Positions 26,498-36,547 are shown, counted from the stretch's first letter. The stretch: 64,000 nucleotides of DNA from Bacteroidia bacterium (GCA_025454875.1 JALONP010000002.1:1-64000); one strand, 5' to 3'. A program made the numbers and translations. The notes: generated by a model from the sequence alone, not told the origin.

Positions 26498-27064
26498 ATG
26501 AAAAAATTTGGAATCTATTCGATGGTCGCATTAACGCTAGGCGTTAGCACCCTTTCTACTGGTTGTATGGGCTCGTGGGGTTTAAGCAAAAAGTTGTACA
26601 ATTGGAATGAAAGTGTTACTGGCAACAAGTATTTGAACAACCTTATCTTTTGGGGACTTTGTATTATTCCTGTATACCCAATTTGTTTCGGTTTTATTGA
26701 CTATGTTATTTTAAATACAATTGAATTCTGGACAGGATCAAATCCGATGGCCATGGGACCAAATGAAAAAGAATCACAAGTGGTGATGGGAAAAGATGGC
26801 AACATGTACCAAATAACCGCAACCCAAAACCGCTTTGATGTAGTGCAATTGACGGGAACAGAAAAAGGAACCAAACAAGCCTTAGTGTTCAACCCGACTA
26901 CTCAAACTTGCTCGATGGTAATCAATGAGCAGGAAATTCCGTTTGTGCAATTAAACAATGGCAACGAAACCGCCACATTAATTCGCCCAGATGGCTCAAC
27001 CATTAACATGCCATTAACAACCAATATGGCAACGATTCAAGCTGCCTTGATGAATCAGAACTAA
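26498..27064 (+). CDS. DUF3332 family lipoprotein
   Basis: A 188-residue protein with a lipobox cysteine at 23 (STGCMGSW) and the family segment SKKLYNWNESVTGNKYLNN. A hydrophobic stretch (about 50-72) could span or insert in a membrane. The rest is a beta-rich soluble region. DUF3332 proteins have no known function. It is followed by its own terminator. Confidence 0.88.
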   Translation: MKKFGIYSMVALTLGVSTLSTGCMGSWGLSKKLYNWNESVTGNKYLNNLIFWGLCIIPVYPICFGFIDYVILNTIEFWTGSNPMAMGPNEKESQVVMGKDGNMYQITATQNRFDVVQLTGTEKGTKQALVFNPTTQTCSMVINEQEIPFVQLNNGNETATLIRPDGSTINMPLTTNMATIQAALMNQN

Positions 27065-27096
27065 ATTCGAAGTTGCTTTGTTATCAAAGAACTTGA

Positions 27097-27124
27097 AACC
27101 CACTTAATTACAATTGAGTGGGTT
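27097..27124 (+). terminator. Rho-independent terminator after the DUF3332 gene
   Basis: An 8-bp stem (AACCCACT / AGTGGGTT) with a 12-base AT-rich loop that may pair further, followed by a run of six T. Confidence 0.85.
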
Positions 27125-27209
27125 TTTTAATGCAACCAATTGTCTTTAAATGGTCTAATAACTGATTTTATGTTACATTATACAATAAGCACTTATATTT
27201 GATTTACCA

Positions 27210-29597
27210 ATGAAAACACGCCTGCTACTTATTTGCTTACTTTGGGCAATTTGCTCAGATGCAACGCATATTGTTGGCGGAGCTTTTTCTTTGCAACACC
27301 GCTCAGGTCAAACCTATACATTAACCCTAAAAGTACTCAGGGATTGCCTTAATGGGCAAGCTCCTTTTGATGAACCTGCAACAGTTGGTTTGTTCGACAA
27401 AAGCACCCATCGTTTGATGCAAACCTTTCAATTAGAGTTGGATTCTCAATCCTTACTACCTTCTTTGGCCGCGGGCTGCCCTAATTTTAACAACCCTAAT
27501 TGTACCGAAGTAGGCATTTACACAACACTTGTTACCCTTTCGCCAAGCAGGTATAACAATAGCGAAGGATATTACTTCTCGTACCAACGTTGTTGCAGGA
27601 ATGGAATTATAAACAATATTGTTGACCCAGGTGATGCAGGCATTGCCATTTATATGGAGATTCCTTCGCCACGCCTATTGATTAATTCAACTCCAGATTT
27701 TTCAGCAAATCCGAATGTTTTGTTATGCGCTGGCTTTGAAACCACATACAACTTTAACTTTACCGATGCTGACAACGACTTATTACGGTACTCAATGGTT
27801 ACGCCAATTAATGGTAACCTTGACCGTAACAATCCACAAAGCAATATTCCCAGCGAAGGTCCCTATCCATTGGTTAATTGGGGTTCAGGTTTCTCAAACA
27901 ACCAACAAATTATTGGGAATCCTTCGCTTAGCATCGATGAACAAACTGGAACCATTAAGGTTTCACCCATTTCGACTGGTGTTTTTGTTGTGGCAATTAA
28001 AGTTGAAGAAATCCGCAACGGCAGTGTAATTGGAGAAGTTCATCTTGAACTTCAACTTACAGTTAACAATTGTCCTCAACCCATACCCAGTTTGAGCTTC
28101 AGAGATACGCTTGGAAATGCAACATCTAATCGGGTTGTTATTCAGGTTCCACAATCACGCAATTGCATTGATATTGTTTCAGAAGATGTTACAGATTCGT
28201 TGTGGTTAACTGTATCGATGATTAAAGGAGATTCTACCTTTCAATTACCTATTGACAAAACGAAAGCTGGATTTAAACGCGTAACAAATAGGGTTTGTTG
28301 GCCAGGAGACTGCAGTGTAAACAAAAAAGACACAATCCAATTGTTGGTGGAGGTAAAAGACAATGGATGTCCTTTCCCAAATAAAAACAGCGCCACCATC
28401 ATGGTTGTGTTTAATCCAATGCCATTGGTTAGTGCCCCTGACTTACTTTGCATGACCCTTATAGATAATAAAGAAACTGTATTGTATTGGGGAGATTCAA
28501 CTGGCAATAGCCCGACCTTTTCGAGGTATGTTCTATACCGCAGTGTTTCCAATTCTCCGTTTGTACCAATCGATTCATTTACGGATAAATCAATTCGGTC
28601 ATATCATGATTACAACACGCCTGACTATGCTGTAAACAACTATCAATACGTAATGCGTGGAAAAAATACGTGTGAATGGGAAGGTAAACCATCAGACACT
28701 TTGGGAACCTTCCAACAACTTAAATTTATCCCCGACCAACAACAAATTATTGTAGCTACTGTATTCGAAAAAAAGAAGGTGAAAATAACTTGGCCAAAAT
28801 CAAAAGAGTTGGATTTTGCCGAATACCTTATTTATAAGAAAAAACAAACGGAAGGCGCCTATAATTGGATTCGCACAAACACAAACCTTACTGATACGTT
28901 TGCCATTGATGAAGACGTTAAGGTTGACGAAGAGTCATATTGTTACCATGTTGTAATGAAAGACACTTGTGATAATTTTGGCCCGATGGGTACATCGGCA
29001 TGTACTATTGTTTTAAAAGGAAATTCGCTGCCTTTTCAAAACAAGTTGGATTGGGATCAATACACCTATTGGAAAGAAGGTGTTGAACGGTACGAATTGT
29101 GGAGCCAATCGCCTGGAGATTTAAATTCTGAATTAGCCGGTACAACTAAAGGAATGGATAGTTCATTTATAGACAAGAACTTAAATACAGCCAATTATCA
29201 GTTTACATACTATGTAGTAGCTTATAATAACCAACCCATTGTTGCTCAAAATGGAAGCGGACCAGCCATGCCTTTTTATGATGCAGCAAGTTTCTCGAAT
29301 GAGGTTACGTTATGGCAAAGACCAAGGGTGATCGCACCGAATGTATTTACACCAAACAACGACCAACTGAATGATACTTGGGATGTTAAAGATGTTTTTG
29401 TAAAAAACTATTTGGTTCAGGTATACAATAAGTGGGGCCAAATGGTGTTTGAGTCTGCTAATAAATTAAATAAATGGGACGGTACTGATTTGAAGGGAAA
29501 GGAATACCCCTCGGACGTATACGTTTACCGAATTATTTATTCTGGTTTTGACGACCGTAGCTACAACCTTCAAGGAAACGTAACCTTGTTAAGGTAA
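27210..29597 (+). CDS. Large secreted protein with gliding-associated (CHU_C) C-terminal domain
   Basis: A 795-residue exported protein. A signal peptide ends near residue 18, then a beta-rich region starts with THIVGGAFSL, which is typical of these surface proteins. Fibronectin type III-like segments follow around 430-690 (for example ENKKVKITWPKS-like strands). The last 85 residues form the gliding C-terminal (type B T9SS) domain: PNVFTPNNDQLND, YNKWGQMVFES and YPSDVYVYRI. It is probably secreted by T9SS to the cell surface. No enzyme motif is seen. A -7-like box (TATATTTG) lies only 8 bases before the ATG. Confidence 0.87.
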   Translation: MKTRLLLICLLWAICSDATHIVGGAFSLQHRSGQTYTLTLKVLRDCLNGQAPFDEPATVGLFDKSTHRLMQTFQLELDSQSLLPSLAAGCPNFNNPNCTEVGIYTTLVTLSPSRYNNSEGYYFSYQRCCRNGIINNIVDPGDAGIAIYMEIPSPRLLINSTPDFSANPNVLLCAGFETTYNFNFTDADNDLLRYSMVTPINGNLDRNNPQSNIPSEGPYPLVNWGSGFSNNQQIIGNPSLSIDEQTGTIKVSPISTGVFVVAIKVEEIRNGSVIGEVHLELQLTVNNCPQPIPSLSFRDTLGNATSNRVVIQVPQSRNCIDIVSEDVTDSLWLTVSMIKGDSTFQLPIDKTKAGFKRVTNRVCWPGDCSVNKKDTIQLLVEVKDNGCPFPNKNSATIMVVFNPMPLVSAPDLLCMTLIDNKETVLYWGDSTGNSPTFSRYVLYRSVSNSPFVPIDSFTDKSIRSYHDYNTPDYAVNNYQYVMRGKNTCEWEGKPSDTLGTFQQLKFIPDQQQIIVATVFEKKKVKITWPKSKELDFAEYLIYKKKQTEGAYNWIRTNTNLTDTFAIDEDVKVDEESYCYHVVMKDTCDNFGPMGTSACTIVLKGNSLPFQNKLDWDQYTYWKEGVERYELWSQSPGDLNSELAGTTKGMDSSFIDKNLNTANYQFTYYVVAYNNQPIVAQNGSGPAMPFYDAASFSNEVTLWQRPRVIAPNVFTPNNDQLNDTWDVKDVFVKNYLVQVYNKWGQMVFESANKLNKWDGTDLKGKEYPSDVYVYRIIYSGFDDRSYNLQGNVTLLR

Positions 29598-29814
29598 AAC
29601 AAGCCTTCCTTTTCTTCGTAACTGTTAATAAACATGGGGTTATTCACACCTCATTCACAATATTGCCAAAAATGTTGAAAAACATGTGGGCGAACGTAAC
29701 ACTTTGTGGGAAAGAACAAGCACTTATTCAGGATTAAATAATGTCGGCAGTGTATGTTTACAAGAGCAATTAACAAAAAGTATTTTATTGATTATCAATA
29801 ATTAAAGAAAAATA
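29598..29814. other. Intergenic region without a gene
   Basis: 217 bases of AT-rich sequence. Nothing recognisable, except an A/T-rich stretch before the next ATG. Confidence 0.5.
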
Positions 29815-30132
29815 ATGGAAGAAAAAGTAACTGTATTTGCCAAGCGAAAAAGCATTCAAACTGTATTTGACTACTGTTTAGACCATAAAATTGCCTTTAT
29901 GGTTTCACCAAGAGGGATTTCTACTGACGAATTTGAAATGGACCTGATTATCAACGGAATAAAACAAGCTGTAGCTTTGGGTATGTTTGCTAAAGAGCAT
30001 AAATTTGAAGTCTCGGGTTTAGGTGAATTTGCCAAAGTTAAAAACCCAACAAGTCCTTCTAAAAAAGGAGAACTTAAAGAGAATGGCAACCAACCGGAAG
30101 AAAGTCCGGCTGCATCCCTTCTCAACCTTTAA
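29815..30132 (+). CDS. Small protein of unknown function (105 residues)
   Basis: A cytoplasmic protein with mixed helix and strand to about residue 75 and a Lys/Glu/Pro-rich tail. No signal peptide, cysteine pattern or domain is recognised. The tail, from about 77, is likely disordered. It has its own spacer on both sides and a terminator behind it, which supports a real gene. Confidence 0.65.
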   Translation: MEEKVTVFAKRKSIQTVFDYCLDHKIAFMVSPRGISTDEFEMDLIINGIKQAVALGMFAKEHKFEVSGLGEFAKVKNPTSPSKKGELKENGNQPEESPAASLLNL

Positions 30133-30185
30133 TCGAAAAACCGGGTAACGGAAGTTGCCATGTTTTTATAGTTGATTCATTACAC

Positions 30186-30214
30186 AAAAAAACCTCGCAA
30201 TTGCGAGGTTTTTT
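30186..30214. terminator. Bidirectional terminator
   Basis: A near-perfect palindrome, AAAAAACCTCGCAA / TTGCGAGGTTTTTT, with no loop outside the centre, between two convergent genes (29815+ and 30218-). The T/A tracts suit termination on both strands. Confidence 0.9.
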
Positions 30215-30217
30215 GTT

Positions 30218-30511
30218 TTATAAAAAAGAAATTTTGTTAATGGCTGCAATCGGAATAACAACACCACCTTTTAAGGTTATCGTATCTTCGGTGGTAGCCC
30301 AAACAGTGGTTTCCACTTCTTTCATACCATCGGTTGTGGTAAATATTATTTTGTATTTGACGTGTTCACTGTTTCCAAGTATCATTGCTTTTTCAAGTTC
30401 GGCTTTCCTTTCGGCTCTTGCTTCAGCAGTATCTAAAACATCAAAAGTTACACAATGAAAGTTTGGAATATCTTCTTTTGCGATTAGTTCAATCTTGGTC
30501 ATAGTTGTCAT
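30218..30511 (-). CDS. Small protein of unknown function (97 residues)
   Basis: A soluble protein with an Ala/Glu/Arg-rich helix (about 28-43) and a beta-rich C-terminal half (VKYKIIFTTTDG through GGVVIPIAAINKI). A second Met at residue 4 (start 30502) is also possible. No family recognised. Upstream it diverges from the SprT-like gene. Confidence 0.6.
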   Translation of the reverse strand: MTTMTKIELIAKEDIPNFHCVTFDVLDTAEARAERKAELEKAMILGNSEHVKYKIIFTTTDGMKEVETTVWATTEDTITLKGGVVIPIAAINKISFL

Positions 30512-30593
30512 AATTTACTGTGGCAATTTAAGTATTGTTGCGAAATGAAAAACTAGTTTATTAACACTCAAACGGTACGCTTGTTTTATAGGT

Positions 30594-31259
30594 ATGCATA
30601 AATCGTTAATGCTTGGGGTTATTGATGACCAAAAACTTGCACATAAAAAAAAATTGATGCAAGCCTTACAAAAGTATTTGCCTCAAATAGCTGTAGAATA
30701 TTGCAGCGAGTTGTTGATGTTATACAAACTGCATTTGCATATTGAAGTCGCTCGTAAAGATCGTTTAGGTGATTACAGCCCCCATTTAGGAAAAGGAAAC
30801 CGCATTAGCATTAACCACAACCTCAATCCGTATGATTTTTTAATTACTTTTATTCATGAACTTGCACATCATGTTACCCATCAAAAGCACGGACCAAACC
30901 ACCAATCTCATGGTGCAGAGTGGAAACAAGCCTTTAAAGATTGCATGAGACCTACCGTAATGCTTGGATTCTTCCCTCCTGATATTGCAGCGCCATTGAT
31001 CAAGCACATGCAAAAACCAAAGTACACTCACAGTGGTGATATTGCCCTAATGAAGGCTTTATCAAAATACAATGTCCATACAAAAACTGATCAGGTATTG
31101 GTGAGTGATTTACCGGAAGGAACTGTATTCTGGTTTCAACAAAAACAATTTCGTAAACTTCAAAAACTAAGGACCTATGTTTTGTGCGAAGCGTTGACCT
31201 CAGGTAAACGTTACAAAATTCATGGGCTATGCGCAGTTAATTTGGTGTCTAAAACGTAA
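30594..31259 (+). CDS. SprT-like zinc metalloprotease domain protein
   Basis: A 221-residue protein. The zinc motif HELAHH lies at 88-93, and a third ligand candidate is His106 in SHGAEWK, which is the SprT/WSS1-like arrangement. A C-terminal segment with the pattern of a beta-sheet (about 165-215) lacks the usual four-cysteine zinc ribbon. It overlaps the M28 peptidase gene by 11 bases at its 3' end (convergent). The substrate is unknown. Confidence 0.88.
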   Translation: MHKSLMLGVIDDQKLAHKKKLMQALQKYLPQIAVEYCSELLMLYKLHLHIEVARKDRLGDYSPHLGKGNRISINHNLNPYDFLITFIHELAHHVTHQKHGPNHQSHGAEWKQAFKDCMRPTVMLGFFPPDIAAPLIKHMQKPKYTHSGDIALMKALSKYNVHTKTDQVLVSDLPEGTVFWFQQKQFRKLQKLRTYVLCEALTSGKRYKIHGLCAVNLVSKT

Positions 31260-32985
31260 CACTCAATTTAATATGAGACCCTGCCCTTACCACCATGGCT
31301 TCTACAGTTTGGCCTTTATTAAATGTAGATAATGCTTTCATATACGCGTTGATATCATCCACCTGCATATTGCCCAACTGCACAAGCACATCTCCACGTA
31401 TGATACCTGCTAAATGTGCGGGCTTTCCTGGTGTAACACCGTCAATTTTTAACCCCTTCCCTTCATATAAATAATCAGGCATTATGCCCAAGGTTACCTT
31501 AAACTGCATTTTAGAAGCAGTATCTTCTGGAGTGGGTTTAAATGCCAATGCTTGTTCACTGTCGAGTTTGCCAACTAGTTCATAAATATGTTTTACGATA
31601 TACAACATACCTTGATAATTGATACGCCATTCATCATCTGTGGGCTTGTGGTAACTGTAATGCGTTCCGGTAAAGTAATGAAGTGCAGGAACACCAATAT
31701 GGTAAAATGAAGTATGATCAGAGGCTCCCGTTCCTGATTCGCTGTATTTTGTTTTCATTCCATATGTATGCACAGAGGGCAAAATGGTATTCCAAGTAGG
31801 TGATGTACCTGTACCGCTAATTGCAAAAGAATGACGGAGGGTATCCAAACGACCAATCATATCCATATTGATCATGTAATTAAGTGTTGCCGTATCAACG
31901 GGGCTGTTCTTGCAAAAATAATTAGAGCCTAATAAACCTTCTTCTTCTCCGCTAAACGCAACGAGAATATAATTGTTATTTGTAAAGGCTGCTTTGCGCA
32001 GCAAACCAGAAAGTTCGATTAACGCTGCAGTACCACTTGCATTATCATCGGCTCCATTATGGATGCGAGGATATTCCACTTGGTTGTTACGGTAGGTGGA
32101 GCCACCCAATTCATTGTATCCTAAATGATCATAGTGTGCTCCAATAACCACCGTTTTTGCGGCTTTGTTATCAATAAATCCAACTACATTATGGCCTGTA
32201 ATTGTTCGTGTAATCGTATCTACTGAAACGGTCACTGTAAATAAACTTAACTCTTCCAACGATTGAGGTTGCGGGAAAAGCACAACTGGAATTTTGTTTA
32301 CCTGTTTGGCAGCAGCGGATGTTTGGTATGGTTTGTATTTAGGTAGATAATTGGTAGAGTCATCATTGATTAGAATAATGGCTCCAGCTCCTCGTTTTGT
32401 TGCTAAATCTATTTTTGCTTGGATATCTCCATAAGCTGCGTATTTGGTAGAGTCCGATTTTCGCTCAGGCCAACCTAATGTGATAACGAGAATCTTACCC
32501 GTAACATCACCTGCGTATTTATAGTCGTCATAACTTCCATCTTGTGTTGTGATACCATATCCAACGTATACAACAGGCGCAGTAACCTTTCCAAAACCCG
32601 AACTTGGAATAGGATAAAACTGCGTATAATTTGGCAGGTGAATCATTTTGGCGCTTCCAGGCTTGAACCTCTTAATGTATGAAACATAGGTTGACCTAGG
32701 ATTATAAGCAAGGCGGGTAAACGTAAATGGCTGCAGATACGATCCTTTTGTGCCCAAGGGTGCTATTCCTAATGTTTTAAATTGTTTCGCTATATACTTA
32801 TATGCAAGCTTTTCACCATTTGAACCAACAAGTCTTCCTTCTAGTTCATCACTTGCTAAGTACCGAACATGGTTGCGAAAATTTTGCACCAAATTGGCAT
32901 CGTTAACTGGTAATGTTTGTTGTGCGTGCAATCCCAAAACCCCAAAAAATAAGACAAACAACGTAGGTTTAAAGACAGATTTCAT
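31249..32985 (-). CDS. M28 family metallopeptidase with PA and PDZ domains
   Basis: A 578-residue exported peptidase. Signal peptide to about 21; a PA-domain insert with VVYVGYG near 138; then the co-catalytic zinc site: HYDHLG (His284), GADDNASG (Asp314), SGEEEG (Glu348 as general base region), NMDMIG (Asp375) and SDHTSF (His424). A PDZ domain (about 495-575) ends the protein with PAHLAGIIRGDVLVQLG. It is likely a periplasmic or surface aminopeptidase. Its start overlaps the TauE gene's end by 17 bases. Confidence 0.92.
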   Translation of the reverse strand: MKSVFKPTLFVLFFGVLGLHAQQTLPVNDANLVQNFRNHVRYLASDELEGRLVGSNGEKLAYKYIAKQFKTLGIAPLGTKGSYLQPFTFTRLAYNPRSTYVSYIKRFKPGSAKMIHLPNYTQFYPIPSSGFGKVTAPVVYVGYGITTQDGSYDDYKYAGDVTGKILVITLGWPERKSDSTKYAAYGDIQAKIDLATKRGAGAIILINDDSTNYLPKYKPYQTSAAAKQVNKIPVVLFPQPQSLEELSLFTVTVSVDTITRTITGHNVVGFIDNKAAKTVVIGAHYDHLGYNELGGSTYRNNQVEYPRIHNGADDNASGTAALIELSGLLRKAAFTNNNYILVAFSGEEEGLLGSNYFCKNSPVDTATLNYMINMDMIGRLDTLRHSFAISGTGTSPTWNTILPSVHTYGMKTKYSESGTGASDHTSFYHIGVPALHYFTGTHYSYHKPTDDEWRINYQGMLYIVKHIYELVGKLDSEQALAFKPTPEDTASKMQFKVTLGIMPDYLYEGKGLKIDGVTPGKPAHLAGIIRGDVLVQLGNMQVDDINAYMKALSTFNKGQTVEAMVVRAGSHIKLSVTF

Positions 32986-33790
32986 ATATAGTTTTGATTA
33001 AAATGAGTGAGACAAATGAAACGAACACCGCCTTAACAAGAGATGGAGATGAGCGTTGTGAAAGCAAAACCCCTAAAGGCGCAAATACGAATGATGCAAT
33101 AATCATTGGCATTACTACAGGCAATGCAATATATCCTACTTGAAAACGTGGCAAAAAAACAGGAGCTTTCGCAATTAAATTGAAGATGCCTACTGCAATA
33201 GCCAATAGCGGAATCACACCGTTTGAAATAGCTGTTGCTCTACGAATATCCATCTTAAACCCTTGGGTAAAAATTGGCGCCATTACAATACCTCCACCTA
33301 ATCCAGAAAGAGCCGTTATTGCTCCAGTAAATAAACCCGTAATCCATAAGCCGAATCGAGAAGCTGGAGTCTGAGGTTGATACAAATCGTTAGGCTTGGT
33401 AAACAACATTCGGTACACAATGACCAACAACATGCATCCAAAAACATAATTAAAAGCATCTTTCGAATACCAAGAGCCAGACTTAATTAAGAAGGTAATG
33501 GCAACTGCAGTTAAACAGCCAGGCAAGGCAGTATGTAAAATTTCGCGCGGGAAAAAATTACCCAATTTGTACTGCTTGTAAGTGGCTACTAACCCTGTAA
33601 AAATAATAGTGAAGAGGGAGTTCGCTAAAATTGCTTTTACCAATACATCACCCGAGATGCCCAACTTTTTTAAAAAGAAATCGAGGATAGGAATAAAAAT
33701 AATTCCACCGCCAACACCTAAATAGCCCGCAACAAAGGCACCCAGAGCACCCAAAGCAAAAAGCAAGATATAATCAGTAGCGCCTAGCAT
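32969..33790 (-). CDS. TauE/SafE family membrane transporter
   Basis: A 273-residue inner-membrane protein with about eight hydrophobic segments and the duplicated glycine motif: GYLGVGGGIIFIPI near 22-35 and SGLGGGIVMAPIF near 162-174. Family members export sulfite, sulfoacetate or organosulfur anions; the substrate here is not known. Its last 17 bases overlap the start of the M28 peptidase gene, suggesting co-transcription but not a shared pathway. Confidence 0.92.
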   Translation of the reverse strand: MLGATDYILLFALGALGAFVAGYLGVGGGIIFIPILDFFLKKLGISGDVLVKAILANSLFTIIFTGLVATYKQYKLGNFFPREILHTALPGCLTAVAITFLIKSGSWYSKDAFNYVFGCMLLVIVYRMLFTKPNDLYQPQTPASRFGLWITGLFTGAITALSGLGGGIVMAPIFTQGFKMDIRRATAISNGVIPLLAIAVGIFNLIAKAPVFLPRFQVGYIALPVVMPMIIASFVFAPLGVLLSQRSSPSLVKAVFVSFVSLILIKTIYEICL

Positions 33791-33884
33791 TAATCAAGAT
33801 TAATACTTACGAATGTAAGCAATGTTATGGAGTTGCCAAATATTGTTTTATTCAACCGCTCATATTCCAATAGCGCAACTCAGC

Positions 33885-35549
33885 CTATTTCTTGGCCCTC
33901 GGAGCCAATATCGCCTGGTATTTACTGCTATTGCTCAATAAGCTAACCGCTTCTTTCACATCATCATCAGCCTTAAGCCCTGTTTCGTACCTAGCACGCT
34001 GGTAATAGTATCTTCTAGCTATTTCCTCGGTAAGCAGTTCAATAATCTCATCTTTATTCTTATCTAAATCTGCTTGCTTATCATGTGCTAAGTTTTTCTT
34101 CAATGCTTCATACTGATCTTTAATTGCATCCCAATACTTTTCTTCTTCCGCTTTTTTCCTAAACGACTCTAACTCTTTTTCTGTATTAGTTTGGTAATCG
34201 TAATCTTTGTTTGCAATGAAGTTTTTAAAATCTTGAAAATCGCTCTCCGTTAGCTGAAACATATTGGCACTTGCAATTTGTGGATACTTAGCACGGTAAT
34301 ACGTTGCATAATCAAATAATAACTGTTTGTTCAACAAACTTTCGGTGATGGTAGCAAGCGGCCGTTGTTTAACCAATACATCTGGCTCAACACCTCCTCC
34401 ATCATATACACTACGACCACCTTTAGTTTTAAATTCCTTTTTTAGACTATCCGGCACACTGCCAACACTTCCATCCTCATTTCGGTGCGAATAATCTAGC
34501 GCTTGAATACATCTGCCCGAGGGGGTATAATACTTGGCAGTTGTAATTTTTATTTGTGTTCCATAATTCAATGGCCTTGTATTTTGTACCAATCCTTTAC
34601 CAAATGTTCGGGTACCAATAACCACGGCTCGATCTAAATCTTGCAACCCACCCGAAACAATTTCAGATGCTGAAGCTGAAGAACGATTGGTAAGCACAAT
34701 AAGTGGAATTGCTGTATCTACAGGATTGTTCAACGTTTTGTATACCTTATCCGCATCTTTGATTTTACCTCGTGTACTCACTACTTCAATTCCTCGCGGA
34801 ACAAATACGTTCACAATATTTACAGCTTCTTGGAGCAAACCTCCTGGATTACCCCTTACATCTAAAATTACCGAGCGCAGGTTGGGGTTCTTTTTTAACG
34901 CTACAAGTGCGTCATTTACTTCTTTGCCAGCATTGTTTGTAAATGATTGAAGACGTATGTAACCTATTTGATCTGTCACCATTCCTGAATAAGGAACATT
35001 CTTTACTTGAATTTCTTCACGCGTGAGCGTTTTGATTAATTCACCTTCTCCATCTCGTTTAATTTTAAGTGTCACTTTCGTTCCCGGTTGCCCTTTTAAC
35101 AATTTACTCATATCGCTACTTGACTTGCCCTTTGCCGACTTCCCTTCTACTTCCAGGATGATGTCTCCCGCACGCAAATCCGCCTTTTGTGCCGGGAATC
35201 CCTCGTAAGGATCGGTAATCATAATATAATCATTGCGTGTGGTGATTTGAGACCCAATCCCCCCGTACTGGCCTGTCATTGTAAACCTAAAGTCCTCTAT
35301 TTCGGATTCAGAAATAAAATTGGTGTATGGATCCAATGACTTCAGCATTTCATCGATTCCCTTTTTCATCAATTTCCCTGCATCTACTTCATCTACATAA
35401 TATGTATTTACTTCTCGGTAAACCGAAGCAAAAATGTCGAGGTTCTTGGATACCTCAAAATAGTTGGTTCCTGTTTGGGTAAAGCCTACAACAAGCAGAA
35501 GCAATAACAATGTTGCCATCCATACTGAGCCTTTCTTGAAATAATTCAT
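33885..35549 (-). CDS. S41 family C-terminal processing peptidase
   Basis: A 554-residue periplasmic protease with an N-terminal hydrophobic segment (about 9-25), a PDZ domain (about 85-165; GIGSQI and DLRAGDIILEV) and the tail-specific protease core. The Ser/Lys dyad is Ser293 (in SSASASEI) and Lys318 (in TFGKG), 25 apart as in the family. VRGNPGG (about 231-237) precedes them. The start at 35549 replaces a longer frame with a poor N-terminus. It follows yidD by 76 bases. Substrates unknown. Confidence 0.94.
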   Translation of the reverse strand: MNYFKKGSVWMATLLLLLLVVGFTQTGTNYFEVSKNLDIFASVYREVNTYYVDEVDAGKLMKKGIDEMLKSLDPYTNFISESEIEDFRFTMTGQYGGIGSQITTRNDYIMITDPYEGFPAQKADLRAGDIILEVEGKSAKGKSSSDMSKLLKGQPGTKVTLKIKRDGEGELIKTLTREEIQVKNVPYSGMVTDQIGYIRLQSFTNNAGKEVNDALVALKKNPNLRSVILDVRGNPGGLLQEAVNIVNVFVPRGIEVVSTRGKIKDADKVYKTLNNPVDTAIPLIVLTNRSSASASEIVSGGLQDLDRAVVIGTRTFGKGLVQNTRPLNYGTQIKITTAKYYTPSGRCIQALDYSHRNEDGSVGSVPDSLKKEFKTKGGRSVYDGGGVEPDVLVKQRPLATITESLLNKQLLFDYATYYRAKYPQIASANMFQLTESDFQDFKNFIANKDYDYQTNTEKELESFRKKAEEEKYWDAIKDQYEALKKNLAHDKQADLDKNKDEIIELLTEEIARRYYYQRARYETGLKADDDVKEAVSLLSNSSKYQAILAPRAKK

Positions 35550-35625
35550 TGGTCTATTTTTTTGTAAAATACGGTAAATGTAAATGCCTTTAGCAAAAAT
35601 AATTATAAACGGTAGTCTGTTTGGA

Positions 35626-35853
35626 TTATGGGAGTGGATCATGCCCACTTCCACCCCATGGGTGGCAGCGGCTTAACCGCTTTGCAGCAAGGTATATTCC
35701 TTTAATGATTCCATATTTAATAATTGCTTGCTCAGCATACACAGAACAAGTTGGCGAATACCTGCATGCATTAGGTAGCAAAGGTGAAATTAAGAATTGG
35801 TATACCTTAATCAGAAAAATGAAAGGAAGTTTATGAATGCTTTTCCAATTCAT
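35626..35853 (-). CDS. yidD: Membrane protein insertion efficiency factor YidD
   Basis: A 75-residue protein with an amphipathic N-terminal helix and the CRYSPTCS hallmark (about 28-35), then GSGHDPLP near the end. It helps YidC insert inner-membrane proteins. The frame is open much further upstream, through rnpA, but the start at 35853 gives the family length; it overlaps rnpA by 23 bases. This rpmH-rnpA-yidD order is the standard arrangement. Confidence 0.95.
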   Translation of the reverse strand: MNWKSIHKLPFIFLIKVYQFLISPLLPNACRYSPTCSVYAEQAIIKYGIIKGIYLAAKRLSRCHPWGGSGHDPLP

Positions 35854-36223
35854 GAACAAGCTGTTTAATTGCCAATTCAAAAGTAGGTTGAATTTTTCGG
35901 TAGTCCATTGGTGCATTCGGAATAAAGTTAATCGCAAGGGCGATGCGAATATTTCTCCTAGCTGTTGCCTCTTCAATTGGATTTTTGTGAAGGCGGTATA
36001 GCTCCCTTATGATTCGCTTCACTTTGTTTCGGTTAGTGGCCAATGTAATTTTTCGTTTGGAAACTCCTACTAACAGTTCGATACCTGCAGGTGACTCGTT
36101 TTGCATTACAATCCATGTAAAACGAAAAGGAAACCGTGTGAACCCACGATTTCCTTTATTATACAATTGTGTGATGTATTGTTCTCGACACAATCGTTCA
36201 GATTTTTTTAGTGTATGCTTCAT
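35831..36223 (-). CDS. rnpA: Ribonuclease P protein component
   Basis: A 130-residue basic protein that assists RNase P RNA in trimming tRNA 5' ends. The RNA-binding motif reads [13 protein letters not shown] (about 69-81), with KKSERLCRE at the start. The start at 36223 fits the family; the longer frame above it is not conserved and would enter the rpmH spacer. It follows rpmH by 64 bases. Confidence 0.95.
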   Translation of the reverse strand: MKHTLKKSERLCREQYITQLYNKGNRGFTRFPFRFTWIVMQNESPAGIELLVGVSKRKITLATNRNKVKRIIRELYRLHKNPIEEATARRNIRIALAINFIPNAPMDYRKIQPTFELAIKQLVHELEKHS

Positions 36224-36287
36224 GAATTCGAACAAAGCCAATCTAACCTTAAGAAGGGAAATGGCAATTCGAACGACACTAAAGGAC

Positions 36288-36449
36288 TTACTTCTTATGG
36301 CGTTTTTCGCTTGAAACAGTAAGTTTCTTGCGACCACGAGCTCTACGCGCAGCTAATACTTTACGACCAGCAGCAGTGCTCATTCTTTCACGGAAACCGT
36401 GCTTATTTCTTCTTTTTCTTACAGAAGGTTGAAACGTTCTTAATGACAT
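36288..36449 (-). CDS. rpmH: 50S ribosomal protein L34
   Basis: A 53-residue, Arg/Lys-rich protein: [20 protein letters not shown] at the start and [18 protein letters not shown] at the end, both diagnostic of L34. It is the first gene of the rpmH-rnpA-yidD cluster and has a textbook promoter just upstream (36471-36500). Confidence 0.97.
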   Translation of the reverse strand: MSLRTFQPSVRKRRNKHGFRERMSTAAGRKVLAARRARGRKKLTVSSEKRHKK

Positions 36450-36470
36450 ACCTTTAACAAATTAGGACGG

Positions 36471-36500
36471 CAAAAATAAGCCGTTAAATTTCAAAAACAA
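36471..36500 (-). promoter_or_regulatory. rpmH promoter, TTG-N19-TATTTTTG
   Basis: On the reverse strand TTG (36500-36498), 19 bases, then TATTTTTG (36478-36471), an exact TAnnTTTG match. The leader to the ATG is about 20 bases. Confidence 0.8.
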
Positions 36501-36523
36501 ATACTTTGAACAAAGGGGTAAAA

Positions 36524-36547
36524 AAAAGAGTGCCTAAGCACTCTTTT
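36524..36547 (-). terminator. Rho-independent terminator after the small lipoprotein gene
   Basis: A perfect 10-bp stem (AAAAGAGTGC / GCACTCTTTT) with a CTAA loop, followed on the reverse strand by T residues. Confidence 0.88.
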
